Part shown: piece after piece, positions 1-9,038 of the stretch
Layout of the letters: the number at the start of each line of letters is the position of its first letter
Numbering within the stretch: the stretch's first letter is position 1
NCBI RefSeq assembly: GCF_000423645.1
Contig: NZ_AUIJ01000001.1
Span: 62,001 to 126,000 of the forward strand
DNA length: 64,000 nucleotides
Direction: 5' to 3'
DNA from: Sediminimonas qiaohouensis DSM 21189
GTDB lineage: Bacteria; Pseudomonadota; Alphaproteobacteria; Rhodobacterales; Rhodobacteraceae
Translations under genes and position numbers: made by a program
The notes under the pieces: generated by a model
The model's input: only the letters and a program-made list of their open reading frames with translations
Database searches by the model: none
Told to the model about the DNA's origin: nothing

Positions 1-376
1 TCGCGCTGAAATCGACCTCGGGGATATCCGGAAGCGCCTCGTAGGACATGGCAACCTTGACGTCGTCGCCCTCTTTCCAGTCTTCGCCCTCAACCATCGT
101 GACCTGCGGCTGCATCGCCGGGCGATCGCCGCTGTCCTCGAAATGCTGGCTCATGGCGCCATCGACGGCTTCCTGCATGGCCTCGCCAAGCAAACGCTGG
201 CCAAACTGCTTTTTCAGCAGGGCCATCGGCACCTTACCCTTGCGAAAGCCTTTCATTTCGACTTCGGGCTGCGCTTCGGCCAGTTTTTCGTTAACCTTGG
301 CGTCCAGCTCGTCCGCGGTCACGGTGATCTCATACGCGCGCTTGAGGCCTTCGTTCTGGGTTTCGTTGACCTTCAT
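1..376 (-). CDS. tig: Trigger factor (3' part lies outside window)
   Basis: This is the N-terminal 125 residues of trigger factor, the ribosome-bound chaperone and peptidyl-prolyl isomerase that meets nascent chains at the exit tunnel. The visible part is the ribosome-binding domain. It starts [20 protein letters not shown] and contains the ribosome-docking signature around GFRKGKVP at about residues 43-50. The ATG at 374-376 is preceded by an AAAGGA-type ribosome-binding site. The gene runs off the left edge, so the isomerase and C-terminal domains cannot be seen. It lies only 26 bp downstream of tRNA-Leu on the same strand, so the two may share a transcript. The family call is firm. Confidence 0.95.
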   Translation of the reverse strand, partial: MKVNETQNEGLKRAYEITVTADELDAKVNEKLAEAQPEVEMKGFRKGKVPMALLKKQFGQRLLGEAMQEAVDGAMSQHFEDSGDRPAMQPQVTMVEGEDWKEGDDVKVAMSYEALPDIPEVDFSA

Positions 377-402
377 TTTCCGTCGTCCTTTTGTCATGTA
401 TC

Positions 403-487
403 TGGTGCGGGTGAAGGGACTTGAACCCCCACGCCTTGCGGCGCCAGAACCTAAATCTGGTGCGTCTACCAATTCCGCCACACCCGC
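403..487 (-). tRNA. tRNA-Leu (anticodon TAG)
   Basis: On the minus strand a full cloverleaf can be folded. The acceptor stem GCGGGTG (481-487) pairs with CACCCGC (407-413), followed by discriminator A and an encoded CCA (403-405). The anticodon stem CCAGA/TCTGG encloses the loop TTTAGGT, which gives anticodon TAG, read as leucine CUN. A long variable arm follows, as expected for a class II tRNA-Leu, and the T loop reads GTTCAAGTC. The gene sits directly upstream of tig in the same orientation. Confidence 0.95.
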
Positions 488-618
488 AAAAAGCCAAGCA
501 GGCGGCCTAAGACAATCGGGCCGCCCACAGTTGCTGGGCTATCTAGCAAACCAGCGCCCGGGATGCGAGAGGAAAATGACACCGTATATTTGACGATCAC
601 GCACGAAAAACAGCGACA

Positions 619-1179
619 ATGCAGGCCGCCCGCGCTATGCTGCCCTCAATAACCGAGGCAGAAATCGAGCATACGCCCATGAAACCGAAAACGGTCGGGC
701 GCCACGGCGGGCAAAACCCCGCAATACGTGCCCATGTGCAGAACATGGGCCTCGTGGCCGGCACATCAATCCTGACGCTCGACGGCGCCCTACCCGTCGA
801 GTACCTGTACCCTGCGGATCGCATCATCACGCGCGATGCGGGCGCAGCCATTTTGCGCGATATCCAAGTGCACCGCGTCGCCGGCCCGGCTGTCCTGATT
901 GCGGGGGGCACATTGGGCGATACCCGCCCTGAGCATGATCTGATCATTCCCGCAGCGCAGGCCGTTTTGGTCCGCGATTGGCGGGCAAAGGCGCTTGCAG
1001 GGCGTCAGCAGGCCCTGCTTCCGGCGCGGATGCTGGTGGATGGCGAATTCATCCGCCTGCTTCCCTGGACCCAGATAACGGTTTACCAACTTTTCATGGA
1101 TGCGCCGCACATCATCTACGCAGGCGGTCTTGAGCTGGCCGCGCTGGCCTGTGCCCCCGCAACAGCCAACGCCGCGTGA
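619..1179 (+). CDS. Short Hint-domain protein
   Basis: The product is up to 186 residues and carries a compact Hedgehog/intein-type (Hint) domain. The block GLVAGTSILTLDGALPVEYL at about residues 44-63 matches the N-terminal splicing-block A of Hint folds, and PADRIITRD follows it. Stand-alone Hint proteins of this size are frequent in Rhodobacteraceae and their role is not settled. The usual nucleophilic Cys/Ser of splicing Hint domains would fall where this protein has Thr-Ser (GTS), so autoprocessing is uncertain. There is no obvious signal peptide or extein-like partner domain. The start is ambiguous: ATG codons at 619, 655 and 679 are all in frame with weak ribosome-binding sites. The gene is convergent with nnr and ends 5 bp from it. 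Confidence 0.75.
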   Translation: MQAARAMLPSITEAEIEHTPMKPKTVGRHGGQNPAIRAHVQNMGLVAGTSILTLDGALPVEYLYPADRIITRDAGAAILRDIQVHRVAGPAVLIAGGTLGDTRPEHDLIIPAAQAVLVRDWRAKALAGRQQALLPARMLVDGEFIRLLPWTQITVYQLFMDAPHIIYAGGLELAALACAPATANAA

Positions 1180-1184
1180 CGGGC

Positions 1185-2777
1185 TCAGGTCACGCCCAGC
1201 CCATGAAGCACCTTGGGAAGCGCTTCCGGTAAATCCTCGGCAATCAGGCCGGGGCCGAAGCCGCGTGCGCATTCCACGTGCAGCCACGCGGCCGTTTCCG
1301 CCGCCTGCATCGGCGCAAATCCCCGCGCCAATAGCCCGGTGATGAACCCCGCCAGCACATCGCCCGCCCCGGCCGTGGCCAGCCATGGCGCGGCGCGCTC
1401 GTAATGGGCGGAATTGACGCTGCACCGGCCATCGGGCGCGGCGATCACCGTATCCGGCCCCTTGAACAGCACCGCGCAGCCCGCCCGTTCGGCCGCTGCC
1501 CGCGTGGCATCCACCTTGGAGTAGGCCGGGCCCTTGGTGGCCGGCGCGTTCAGCTTGGCGGCAATGTCCGGAAACAGCCGCGCGAATTCGCCCGCGTGCG
1601 GGGTCAGCACGCATTTGTCGTGCAAGAGGGCAAACAGCGCTGCCGGCTCATCCTCGAACGCGCTCAGCGCGTCGGCGTCAAGCACCACCGCCCTGCCTGC
1701 GCTCAAAGCCATGGCAGCCAGATCTTGCGCCCGCGTAAGGCCCATCCCCGGGCCAAGGCACAGCGCGTTGATACGCGCATCCTCCAGCACCTGCGCCAGG
1801 CCCGCCGCATCCTCGACCCGCCGCAGCATCAGCGCGGTGATCTGGCTGGCCACCTCCATCTGCGCCGATCCCGGCACACCCAGCGTCACCAACCCCGCGC
1901 CGATGCGCAGCGCCCCCCGTGCGGCCAGCCGCGCCGCGCCCGTGCGCCCGGCCCCGCCCGACAGGATCAGCGCATGACCGTGGCTGTATTTGTGGGTCTG
2001 CGCGGGTTTTCCCAAGTCTTGGAACGACGCTCGCTCAACCAATCCAACCACGTCACCCGGCACCGCCGGACACCCCCCACCCTCAAGGCCAATGCTTTTC
2101 ACAACGAGTTTGCCGCAACCGACCGGGCAATCCGCGAGACGATGCGCAAGCTTATCCGAATGAAATGAAACCGTGAGATTGGCCATGACCGACGTGTCAA
2201 ACGGGGTCTCACCGTCCAACCCCAAGTAGCGCCCGCTGTCCGAGCAAATGCCGCTGGGAAGATCAATCGCAACAACGCGCGGCATGCCCCCCATCTTCGA
2301 AGCTGCCTGCCAACGATTCATTTCCATCTGCACTCGGCCGAGATCGAGAAACGGCCGACTCAACCCCGTGCCGAAGATGGCGTCAATTGCCAGCATGCAA
2401 TCGGGGTTATCCTCTCCATACCCATCCATCGCAGAATCGGTGAGCTGCTTGACCGCCCCCAACGCCCGCCACCGTTCATAATTCACCTTCGCATCAGGCG
2501 GCAGCTTGGCAGGGTCGCCGTAGAGGAACACCTCCACCTCCCAGCCCCATTCCTTCAGCAACCGCGCCACCACGAACCCATCGCCGCCGTTGTTGCCCGG
2601 TCCGCACAGCACTACCGCCTTGTGCGGCGCCTTCGCAAGATCCGGCCATTCCTCGAACACCGCTTCGACCACGCCGCGCCCTGCCCGCTCCATCAGCTCG
2701 AGGCCCGTCACCTCGCCCGACTCGATTGCGGCCTGCTCGATGGCCCGCATCTGCGCCGCGGTTAGCAATTCGTTCAT
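1185..2777 (-). CDS. nnr: Bifunctional NAD(P)H-hydrate epimerase / ADP-dependent dehydratase
   Basis: The 530-residue product repairs hydrated NAD(P)H. The N-terminal half is the YjeF_N epimerase domain, with the start MNELLTAAQMRAIEQAAIE and the nucleotide-binding run CGPGNNGGDGFVVARLL near residues 57-73. The C-terminal half is the ribokinase-like ADP-dependent dehydratase, with GPGMGL, LTPHAGEFARLFP and the catalytic-type TAGAGDVLAGFITGLLARG segment. I chose the ATG at 2775-2777 because it matches the conserved family N terminus and follows AAGGAACTGGGGA. An open frame extends 23 codons further upstream without conservation. The gene is divergent from glnB, with about 170 bp between the starts. 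The length matches E. coli Nnr (about 515). Confidence 0.95.
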   Translation of the reverse strand: MNELLTAAQMRAIEQAAIESGEVTGLELMERAGRGVVEAVFEEWPDLAKAPHKAVVLCGPGNNGGDGFVVARLLKEWGWEVEVFLYGDPAKLPPDAKVNYERWRALGAVKQLTDSAMDGYGEDNPDCMLAIDAIFGTGLSRPFLDLGRVQMEMNRWQAASKMGGMPRVVAIDLPSGICSDSGRYLGLDGETPFDTSVMANLTVSFHSDKLAHRLADCPVGCGKLVVKSIGLEGGGCPAVPGDVVGLVERASFQDLGKPAQTHKYSHGHALILSGGAGRTGAARLAARGALRIGAGLVTLGVPGSAQMEVASQITALMLRRVEDAAGLAQVLEDARINALCLGPGMGLTRAQDLAAMALSAGRAVVLDADALSAFEDEPAALFALLHDKCVLTPHAGEFARLFPDIAAKLNAPATKGPAYSKVDATRAAAERAGCAVLFKGPDTVIAAPDGRCSVNSAHYERAAPWLATAGAGDVLAGFITGLLARGFAPMQAAETAAWLHVECARGFGPGLIAEDLPEALPKVLHGLGVT

Positions 2778-2908
2778 TCCCCAGTTCCTTGATTCATTTC
2801 CGCCCCAATATTCATCGCTTTGCCCAAAAATTAGGCAACTGCACAAAATCCTGCCCGTTGAGTAGCGCCATGAAACCCTAGCGAATTGTGACCCGGTTTT
2901 GAAAGTGA

Positions 2909-3286
<378 letters not shown>

Positions 3287-3332
3287 TCAAGCAAACAAGA
3301 TTGACCCCCACAATAGCAAGGGACCTTACCAC

Positions 3333-4739
3333 ATGAGCACCGAAACGTTTCTGGCCACGATCCGTGACGAGGATGTCGAATACGTCGATGTCCGCTTCAC
3401 CGACCCGCGCGGCAAGCTGCAGCACGTCACCATTATCGCCGACGAGGTCGACGAGGACTTCCTCGAAGAGGGCTTCATGTTTGACGGCTCCTCGATTCAA
3501 GGGTGGAAGTCGATCGAGGCCAGCGACATGAAGTTGCTGCCCGACACCAACAGCGCCTACATCGATCCGTTCTACGCGGAAAAAACGATCTGCGTGCACT
3601 GCACCGTGGTCGAGCCCGACACCGGCGAACCCTACGAGCGCGACCCCCGCGGCACGGCCGAAAAGGCCGAAGCGTACCTGAAGTCCACCGGCATCGGCGA
3701 CACTGCCTTCATGGGCCCCGAGGCCGAGTTCTTCCTGTTCGACGACGTGCGTTTTTCCAACTCGATCAACAAGGTCTCGTACGAGGTGGACGCGCTTGAC
3801 GGGTCGTGGAACACCGACACCGAGTACGAAATGGGCAACACCGGCCACCGCCCCGGCGTAAAGGGCGGCTATTTCCCCGTGAACCCGATCGACGACGGTC
3901 AGGATATCCGTTCGGAAATGCTCTCGACGATGAAACGCCTCGGGATGAAAGTGGACAAGCACCACCACGAAGTGGCGTCCTGCCAGCACGAGCTTGGCCT
4001 CATCTTCGGCACCGTCACCAAGCAGGCCGACGAGTTGCAGAAATACAAGTACGTCATCCACAATGTCGCGCAGGCCTACGGCAAGACGGCAACCTTCATG
4101 CCCAAGCCGATCGCGGGCGACAACGGCACCGGCATGCACGTCAACATGTCGGTCTGGAAGGATGGCAAACCGCTGTTCGCCGGCGACAAGTATGCCGACC
4201 TGAGCCAGGAAGCGCTGTATTTCATCGGCGGCATCCTGCAGCACGCCAAGGCGCTCAACGCCTTCACCAACCCATCGACCAACAGCTACAAGCGCCTGAT
4301 CCCAGGGTTCGAAGCCCCCGTTTTGCGCGCATACTCGGCGCGCAACCGCTCGGGCTGCGTCCGCATCCCGTGGGCCGAAAGCCCGAAAGCCAAGCGCGTC
4401 GAGGCCCGTTTCCCCGACCCATCGGCAAACCCCTACCTATGCTTTGCGGCCCTGTTGATGGCAGGCATCGACGGCATCAAGAACAAGATCGACCCCGGCG
4501 AGGCGATGGACAAGAACCTGTACGATCTGCCCGCCGAGGAACTGGCCGACATCCCCACGGTTTGCGGCTCGCTGCGCGAAGCGGTCGACGAGCTGAACAA
4601 GGACATGGATTTCCTTCTTGCCGGCGACGTGTTCACCCGCGATCAGATCGAAGGCTATATCGGCCTGAAGATGGAAGAAATCGAAACCTACGAGCACACG
4701 CCGCACCCCGTCGAGTTCCAGATGTATTACAGCTGCTGA
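3333..4739 (+). CDS. glnA: Type I glutamine synthetase
   Basis: The 468-residue enzyme condenses glutamate and ammonia to glutamine using ATP, working as a dodecamer in the cytoplasm. Its length equals that of E. coli GlnA. Visible features are the [10 protein letters not shown] block (residues 49-58), the metal-binding [10 protein letters not shown] segment (128-137), the ATP-binding [14 protein letters not shown] region (258-271) and the adenylylation site Tyr397 in KNLYDLP. That site implies control by GlnE adenylyltransferase together with the P-II protein encoded just upstream. The ATG at 3333 is chosen from the conserved N terminus; the reading frame is open further upstream, but that overlaps glnB. 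There is no obvious terminator before the insertion sequence that begins about 46 bp after the stop. Confidence 0.98.
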   Translation: MSTETFLATIRDEDVEYVDVRFTDPRGKLQHVTIIADEVDEDFLEEGFMFDGSSIQGWKSIEASDMKLLPDTNSAYIDPFYAEKTICVHCTVVEPDTGEPYERDPRGTAEKAEAYLKSTGIGDTAFMGPEAEFFLFDDVRFSNSINKVSYEVDALDGSWNTDTEYEMGNTGHRPGVKGGYFPVNPIDDGQDIRSEMLSTMKRLGMKVDKHHHEVASCQHELGLIFGTVTKQADELQKYKYVIHNVAQAYGKTATFMPKPIAGDNGTGMHVNMSVWKDGKPLFAGDKYADLSQEALYFIGGILQHAKALNAFTNPSTNSYKRLIPGFEAPVLRAYSARNRSGCVRIPWAESPKAKRVEARFPDPSANPYLCFAALLMAGIDGIKNKIDPGEAMDKNLYDLPAEELADIPTVCGSLREAVDELNKDMDFLLAGDVFTRDQIEGYIGLKMEEIETYEHTPHPVEFQMYYSC

Positions 4740-4785
4740 GACTTGCCGGCGGCGTGTAACGCGCCACATGAGCAATCGTTGAACG

Positions 4786-4829
4786 AAGGGCGCCCCATCG
4801 ATGGGCCAGCCCCTCGTAGTAAATGTTGA
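4786..4829. repeat. Left terminal inverted repeat of insertion sequence
   Basis: This 44-bp segment is nearly the reverse complement of 6714-6755. The two differ by one substitution (A versus G in the TACTACGAG/TACTGCGAG stretch) and a 2-base indel in the GGCCCATC/GGCATC part. The outer ends read AAGGGCGCCCC and GGGGCGCCCTT. No matching short direct repeat is visible just outside the two ends. Confidence 0.85.
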
Positions 4830-4842
4830 AATAATCACTTCT

Positions 4843-4863
4843 GTTGGCCGCATTGCGGCCAAC
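4843..4863. promoter_or_regulatory. Perfect 10-bp-arm inverted repeat in the transposase leader
   Basis: The arms GTTGGCCGCA (4843-4852) and TGCGGCCAAC (4854-4863) are perfect inverted repeats around a single T. The site lies between the left terminal repeat and the transposase start 50 bp downstream. It could be an operator or a subterminal transposase site. The one-base spacer makes a DNA-binding palindrome more likely than a simple RNA hairpin. The function is inferred. Confidence 0.55.
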
Positions 4864-4912
4864 ATTCCCTTCGAAACAAGACGCCTGACGCTTTCTCAGA
4901 AGGAGATGTCGG

Positions 4913-6631
4913 GTGACGTGTGCCTCGAAAATATCTGCGACAGAAGAATACGACCTGGAACTCAGGATACCCGAGCCATGTGAAGGCTTGGATCTAAACT
5001 TCTGTCGAAATCCTACATGCGCATCATACGGGATAAAGCCCGACCCTTTCAAGCGGCCCAACAACGCGCCGCCCGCTCCTCCTGGGGTTTTGCGGGGCGT
5101 GGTCTCGGGAAAAAGGCATGAAGAGTATTTCCAGTGCCCGACATGCAACAAGACATCCCGTCTCAAGAACAACCGAGCAGTCATGGAGGAGTTCAGGCGG
5201 CTTCAGCACTCCCGTTCCCATGATCCCACGGCTCCGGCCTGTGGAACCTCCGAGTGCTTCGCACAAGGGATGCCGACGCATGACCACCCGGAGTTCTACC
5301 GGCGCTTCGGAAAGACGGCCAAGGGAGATCCACGGTGGCAATGCAGATTGTGCCAGAAGACCTTTTCCGCAGGCAGACCGGCCCGCCGGCAGAAGCGCAG
5401 CGACAAGAACCGGATGCTCTTCCAGATGCTGTGCAACGACATGTCGTTTGCCAAGATCTGCAAAATCACCGGCATGACATACCAGGATCTCTACAAAAGG
5501 ATCGACTTCTTCCATGATCAAGTTCGAGGTTTCCTCGTTGAGCGCGAGGACTTCTCGGAAGTCGATTTCCACCGGTCGGGGTCCCGGTTCGCGACCGACA
5601 GCCAAACCCTCATGATCAACTGGCCAACACGGCGACAGCGCACATCCGTCGCGATCCAGCACCTTTGCACCGCGCATGCGCGGTCCGGCTACATCATGGA
5701 AGCAAGTCTCCAATTCGATCCCTCGATGTCCATGCTGGAAGCCGAAGCGATCGCCGGAAACGCGAATGAAGATCATGTCTCAATTGCGTTCCGCAAGCAT
5801 GCGCGGGTCTGGACCCGAACCGAGTTCGATGCCTATTTGGCGAAGCTCCAGAAGCAAAAAAGCGTGAAGCTGACAAACCTTTATCAGTTGCCGCATCGTG
5901 GTGTTTTGGTGCGTTACGACATCCTGCAACACGCCCATGCTCTTCGGCTAAGGGATATACTGTCCTCGACGGATGCGCCTCTCTACTTCGTCATGGACGA
6001 TGATCGTGGCCTTCAACAGGCATTCTCATCGGCTTTCATGAACGAGATCCGAGCCCAGCGCGCCGACCTCGCGGTTGTCAGCTTTGACAAGGGCATGACA
6101 AATGACAGACGCAACCAGGTTGTCGCTGCCGGCCAGGCTTTCCTGTCTGGCCTGACAGGGGTCAGCCATGCGTAACTCCGCAACCTTTCAAATCAGGATT
6201 ATGCCGATCTCGTTGATAAAGAGGTCGCCATTATGACGGTCCTCAGTCAGCGGCCACTCGAAATGGGCTTCCACTATCCGTTCCCCCGGAAGTCCGAACC
6301 CAACAAGCAGGTCAAGATCCTCACGGATCGCCCGAGTCGCTCACCCAGGTCATCGGCCCGCATGTTGCGACTGGCGACACTTCGTAGCGTCGATTCTTAC
6401 TTCCACAAGTTCCGGAGCAATGTGCGTTTCGCATCCCGGCCTGCAATATCTTCAGGAAGCGTGGGCCAGACATGGAAGCGCCAGTATCTCTACAAGCCCG
6501 ACACCATGGTGAAGCTCGCTGAAATCTACCGTTTCTACCACAACTGGTGCGACCCTGGGGAGGACAAGAAGACGCCGGCCATGCGGCTCGGGTTGGCTCG
6601 GGGAAAAATCTATGAAAGGGATTTTCTCTAA
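4913..6631 (+). pseudogene. DDE-type transposase with zinc ribbons, interrupted by an in-frame stop
   Basis: Translation begins at GTG 4913, 7 nt after AGAAGGAG, and stops after 420 residues at TAA 6173-6175. The same frame then continues open to 6631, which gives 572 codons in total. The N terminus holds two similar zinc ribbons (C31, C36, C75, C78 and C110, C115, C144, C147). A helix-turn-helix-like stretch follows at about 165-200. Candidate catalytic acidic residues are Asp229 (ATDSQ) and Asp362-364 (VMDDD). A candidate glutamate lies after the stop, in KLAEIYRFYHNW. The C-terminal motif TPAMRLGLA is typical of transposases. Because the part after the stop is still well preserved, a single recent nonsense mutation is likely, for example CAA to TAA. 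The truncated product would lack the last catalytic region. Confidence 0.8.
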
Positions 6632-6713
6632 TCTTCGCGGTCAGCAGCTCGTCGAATTAGTCCCGCATAACAGAATCGTTAAAAGGCCGGCGGAAAACGT
6701 GTCCCGCCAGCCA

Positions 6714-6755
6714 TCAACATTTACTGCGAGGGGCTGGCATCGATGGGGCGCCCTT
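6714..6755. repeat. Right terminal inverted repeat of insertion sequence
   Basis: This is the partner of the repeat at 4786-4829 in inverted orientation, with one substitution and a 2-base indel. It starts TCAACATTTACT and ends GGGGCGCCCTT. Confidence 0.85.
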
Positions 6756-6790
6756 TGCATTTCGCGGCGCAGGTCGGGAGGTGGTTACGC

Positions 6791-6838
6791 TGGCCTGCTG
6801 CTGCCGTTGAGGCATGTCACCAATGCGCGGCATCAAGG
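6791..6838 (+). repeat. Dispersed intergenic repeat, family A, copy 1
   Basis: The core at 6808-6838 matches 12020-12050 at 30 of 31 bases, and the wider segment matches the reverse complement of about 20143-20190. It lies in the 430-bp space between the insertion sequence and the gene at 7064. The rest of that space (6839-7050) shows no gene that I can support. Confidence 0.7.
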
Positions 6839-7063
6839 ACGAAGCCCGCAGCGCCTGACCGCCCTGTCTGTTCGCATCGTGGCATGATGGGACCGGCGGC
6901 GATCCCGTTGGCCGCCCTGGGCCGCTGGACCCCGTCCGAGGGATCGGGACGCCGCCTCAGCGGACCCCGTGCCTCAATGTTTGCGAAATTGCGACAAATT
7001 AACCGCGTTTTTGGGGTCTACACCAAGAATTGTTGGAAACCGCACAGACCGGGGAGAACTGTC

Positions 7064-7972
7064 ATGAGCACAGGTACACACCGCTACAAAACTGGCCTAG
7101 TTTTCGCCGCGTCGCATGACATCGACAGCGTCGCCGTGATCAACCGCATCGGTATGATTCTCGAAGCGCGCCAAACCCGCGTGACCGGCAAGCGCATCCT
7201 GTCCGATGAACAGGCGCAGATCGACGCCAAGAACATCGAGGTAACGATCAACACCGAAGACGGCGATGCTGACCATGACGATTCTCTCCGCCTGATCATC
7301 AGCGTAACCGCGCATGACTGCAGCTCGTCCAGTGACGACGATCAGGCATTGAGATTGCTGGCGGCGGTGACACTGGATCTGGTCCAACACATGATGCCCG
7401 AATCCCTTTGGTGGCTCACCCCGACCGCCGAACTGAGCCGCGAGCAGTTCCTTAGCGCAGCAGGCCCGCGCCGCCCGCGTCGCGTGCGTCATAGCCGCAC
7501 CCGCAAAGCGGCCCTGCGCCCAACACATGCTGGCGCAACGGCCCATGTCAGCCAAAGCAGCGAACGGGCGGGGGTTGTCCGCTTCCCAAGCGTTGAGGAA
7601 AGCCTTGAACAGCTTGATGCACGCATGTCCGAGCAACTCTCGCCACAGGAGCAAGATCACGTCTCCACACGCGAGAGCACATCGCAGGAAAACACCCTGC
7701 GCGAGGTGTTCCTGACCGATTCGGAGAACCCGGACGCAGCGGGCGCGGACCTTTTCGAGCAACCCAACCAGGTGCAGCGCCTGACCACGTGGATGCTTAC
7801 GATCACCGTCGGGGTGTTCTCGCTCCCGGTCGCGGCGGCGCTCGTGGTGATCAACCTGCTGCGCGGCGAAGATATGCGATTGTCTGCACAGGCGCTTTCG
7901 CTGACCGGGTTTTTCATCGTGCTGAACAGCAGTGGATTGCTCCAGCAAGCCACGACTCTTCTCACCCTCTGA
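7064..7972 (+). CDS. Unknown protein with C-terminal membrane segments, paralogue 1
   Basis: I do not recognise this 302-residue protein. The ATG at 7064 follows GGGGAG at 7051-7056 with good spacing, so an open extension upstream is not used. Residues 1-130 look like a compact alpha/beta domain ending in TLDLVQHMMPESLWWLTPTA. Residues 135-235 are a basic then acidic, low-complexity linker. Residues about 240-300 contain two hydrophobic stretches (ITVGVFSLPVAAALVVINLL and LSLTGFFIVL), so the protein is probably anchored in the inner membrane with a cytoplasmic head. The next gene encodes a protein with the same layout and matching motifs, so the two look like tandem paralogues. A terminator follows at 7990-8010. 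The function is unknown. Confidence 0.7.
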   Translation: MSTGTHRYKTGLVFAASHDIDSVAVINRIGMILEARQTRVTGKRILSDEQAQIDAKNIEVTINTEDGDADHDDSLRLIISVTAHDCSSSSDDDQALRLLAAVTLDLVQHMMPESLWWLTPTAELSREQFLSAAGPRRPRRVRHSRTRKAALRPTHAGATAHVSQSSERAGVVRFPSVEESLEQLDARMSEQLSPQEQDHVSTRESTSQENTLREVFLTDSENPDAAGADLFEQPNQVQRLTTWMLTITVGVFSLPVAAALVVINLLRGEDMRLSAQALSLTGFFIVLNSSGLLQQATTLLTL

Positions 7973-7989
7973 GCTGCATCGAATCATGG

Positions 7990-8010
7990 GGGCACCCGGG
8001 ACGGGTGCCC
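7990..8010 (+). terminator. Rho-independent terminator after the gene at 7064
   Basis: The stem GGGCACCC (7990-7997) pairs perfectly with GGGTGCCC (8003-8010) over a 5-base loop and is followed by GATTTT. Confidence 0.75.
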
Positions 8011-8092
8011 GATTTTCGACACAATTTGTCCTAATCCGGACCAGAATTCGCAGCCACGTTAACCATATCGATCCGACCCGATGAGGCCCGCC

Positions 8093-8893
8093 ATGTCACA
8101 AGCCACCACATGCATCGTCGCTTGCCTCGCATACGGGGCAGAGCCCGAATTGTCATTTCCCGAGATCGTAAGCGCTTTCGGCGATGTTCTCGACGCACAC
8201 AGCATGCAGCAGCGCTCGATCAGCTTCGATGCGGACGATATCGCGCTCATCGACCTGGACATGATGCGCATCGCGCTTGGCTGGTACCGGCCCGAGACAG
8301 CCGACCAATCCTGGTATCTCGCGATCGCGGTCGGCCCCTCGCCCCACTCACACCGCCCCACCATACCGCGCCGCTTTAGCGAACGGCTGGCCCAAAGCGT
8401 CATCGACCGGATCAACACCGATTTGCCATTCGACGCGGTATTGTGGAGCGATACCACACCGCCGCTGGACGTCGACAAGATGGACCAGATCCTTGATGCG
8501 CTTGGCGGCGTGGCCTCGATGCCGAGTGACCCGCACAGCTCGGGCGCACAGGAAATCAGATCGGTCATGGCGGGTGCCAAAGAAAGCGCTCGAATGGCTG
8601 GCGGATCTCCCGAAGATTATATCCACGTCGGCGAAGTGCAGGACACCACGCCGTACCACGACGCCGAAGAGCCGGGCGAAGACAAGAAGACCGCCCGCCG
8701 CCTCTTTGCCGAAGTTTATGTAGAAGAGCCCGAGGGATGCTCTTTGCAAATGTATCTGACGGTGTACACGCTTGGCACAACGCTGTTGCTGATGACACCG
8801 CCGGTTGGCGCGGCCATGTTGGCCTACACGGTGCTGCGCGACCTTCAGAGCGAAGCCCCCAAGCCCCTGCGTTTTTGGAAAAAGGCGGCGTAA
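8093..8893 (+). CDS. Unknown protein with C-terminal membrane segment, paralogue 2
   Basis: This 266-residue protein of unknown function has the same architecture as the product of 7064-7972. An N-terminal alpha/beta region is followed by the block VIDRINTDLPFDAVLWSDTT (compare LVQHMMPESLWWLTPT in paralogue 1), an acidic linker, and a C-terminal hydrophobic stretch MYLTVYTLGTTLLLMTPPVG with a short basic tail. I prefer the ATG at 8093, which follows GAGG by a few bases, over the in-frame ATG at 8081. The first gene has its own terminator, so this one probably has its own promoter in the 80-bp gap. A weak GC-rich inverted repeat spans its stop codon (8884-8905). No catalytic motif is recognisable. 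Confidence 0.7.
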   Translation: MSQATTCIVACLAYGAEPELSFPEIVSAFGDVLDAHSMQQRSISFDADDIALIDLDMMRIALGWYRPETADQSWYLAIAVGPSPHSHRPTIPRRFSERLAQSVIDRINTDLPFDAVLWSDTTPPLDVDKMDQILDALGGVASMPSDPHSSGAQEIRSVMAGAKESARMAGGSPEDYIHVGEVQDTTPYHDAEEPGEDKKTARRLFAEVYVEEPEGCSLQMYLTVYTLGTTLLLMTPPVGAAMLAYTVLRDLQSEAPKPLRFWKKAA

Positions 8894-9038
8894 CCCTCCG
8901 CCGCCATTCCAGATGTGGGCGCTCAGATGCGTTGACGTGGCACCCCCCTCGCCCGTCAACGCATCAGGGCCTTTAGGTCGGGTTTCCAAGCTCAAAACGG
9001 CTGTGCAAACGTGGGCCACGACCGGGTCAGAGACCTGC

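Larger units (their letters stand above)
4786..6755 (+). mobile_element. Insertion sequence with long terminal inverted repeats and disabled transposase
   Basis: The element is about 1.97 kb, bounded by imperfect 42-44 bp terminal inverted repeats, and carries a single transposase gene of 572 codons (4913-6631) interrupted by one TAA. It lies in the space downstream of glnA and its base composition looks less GC-rich than its neighbours, which fits acquisition by transfer. I could not assign an IS family from sequence alone. The paired zinc ribbons recall IS1/IS1595-type transposases, but the length is larger than IS1. No target-site duplication was found, so either the ends are slightly off, the duplication has decayed, or the copy has recombined. 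Confidence 0.85.

Noticed and set aside
48-593. Plus-strand open frame across tig and tRNA-Leu
   Set aside because: It covers a minus-strand protein gene and a tRNA, so it cannot be a real product in this form.
4775-6766. Target-site duplication around the insertion sequence
   Set aside because: Sequences just outside the inverted repeats were compared for several boundary choices and no matching short direct repeat was seen.
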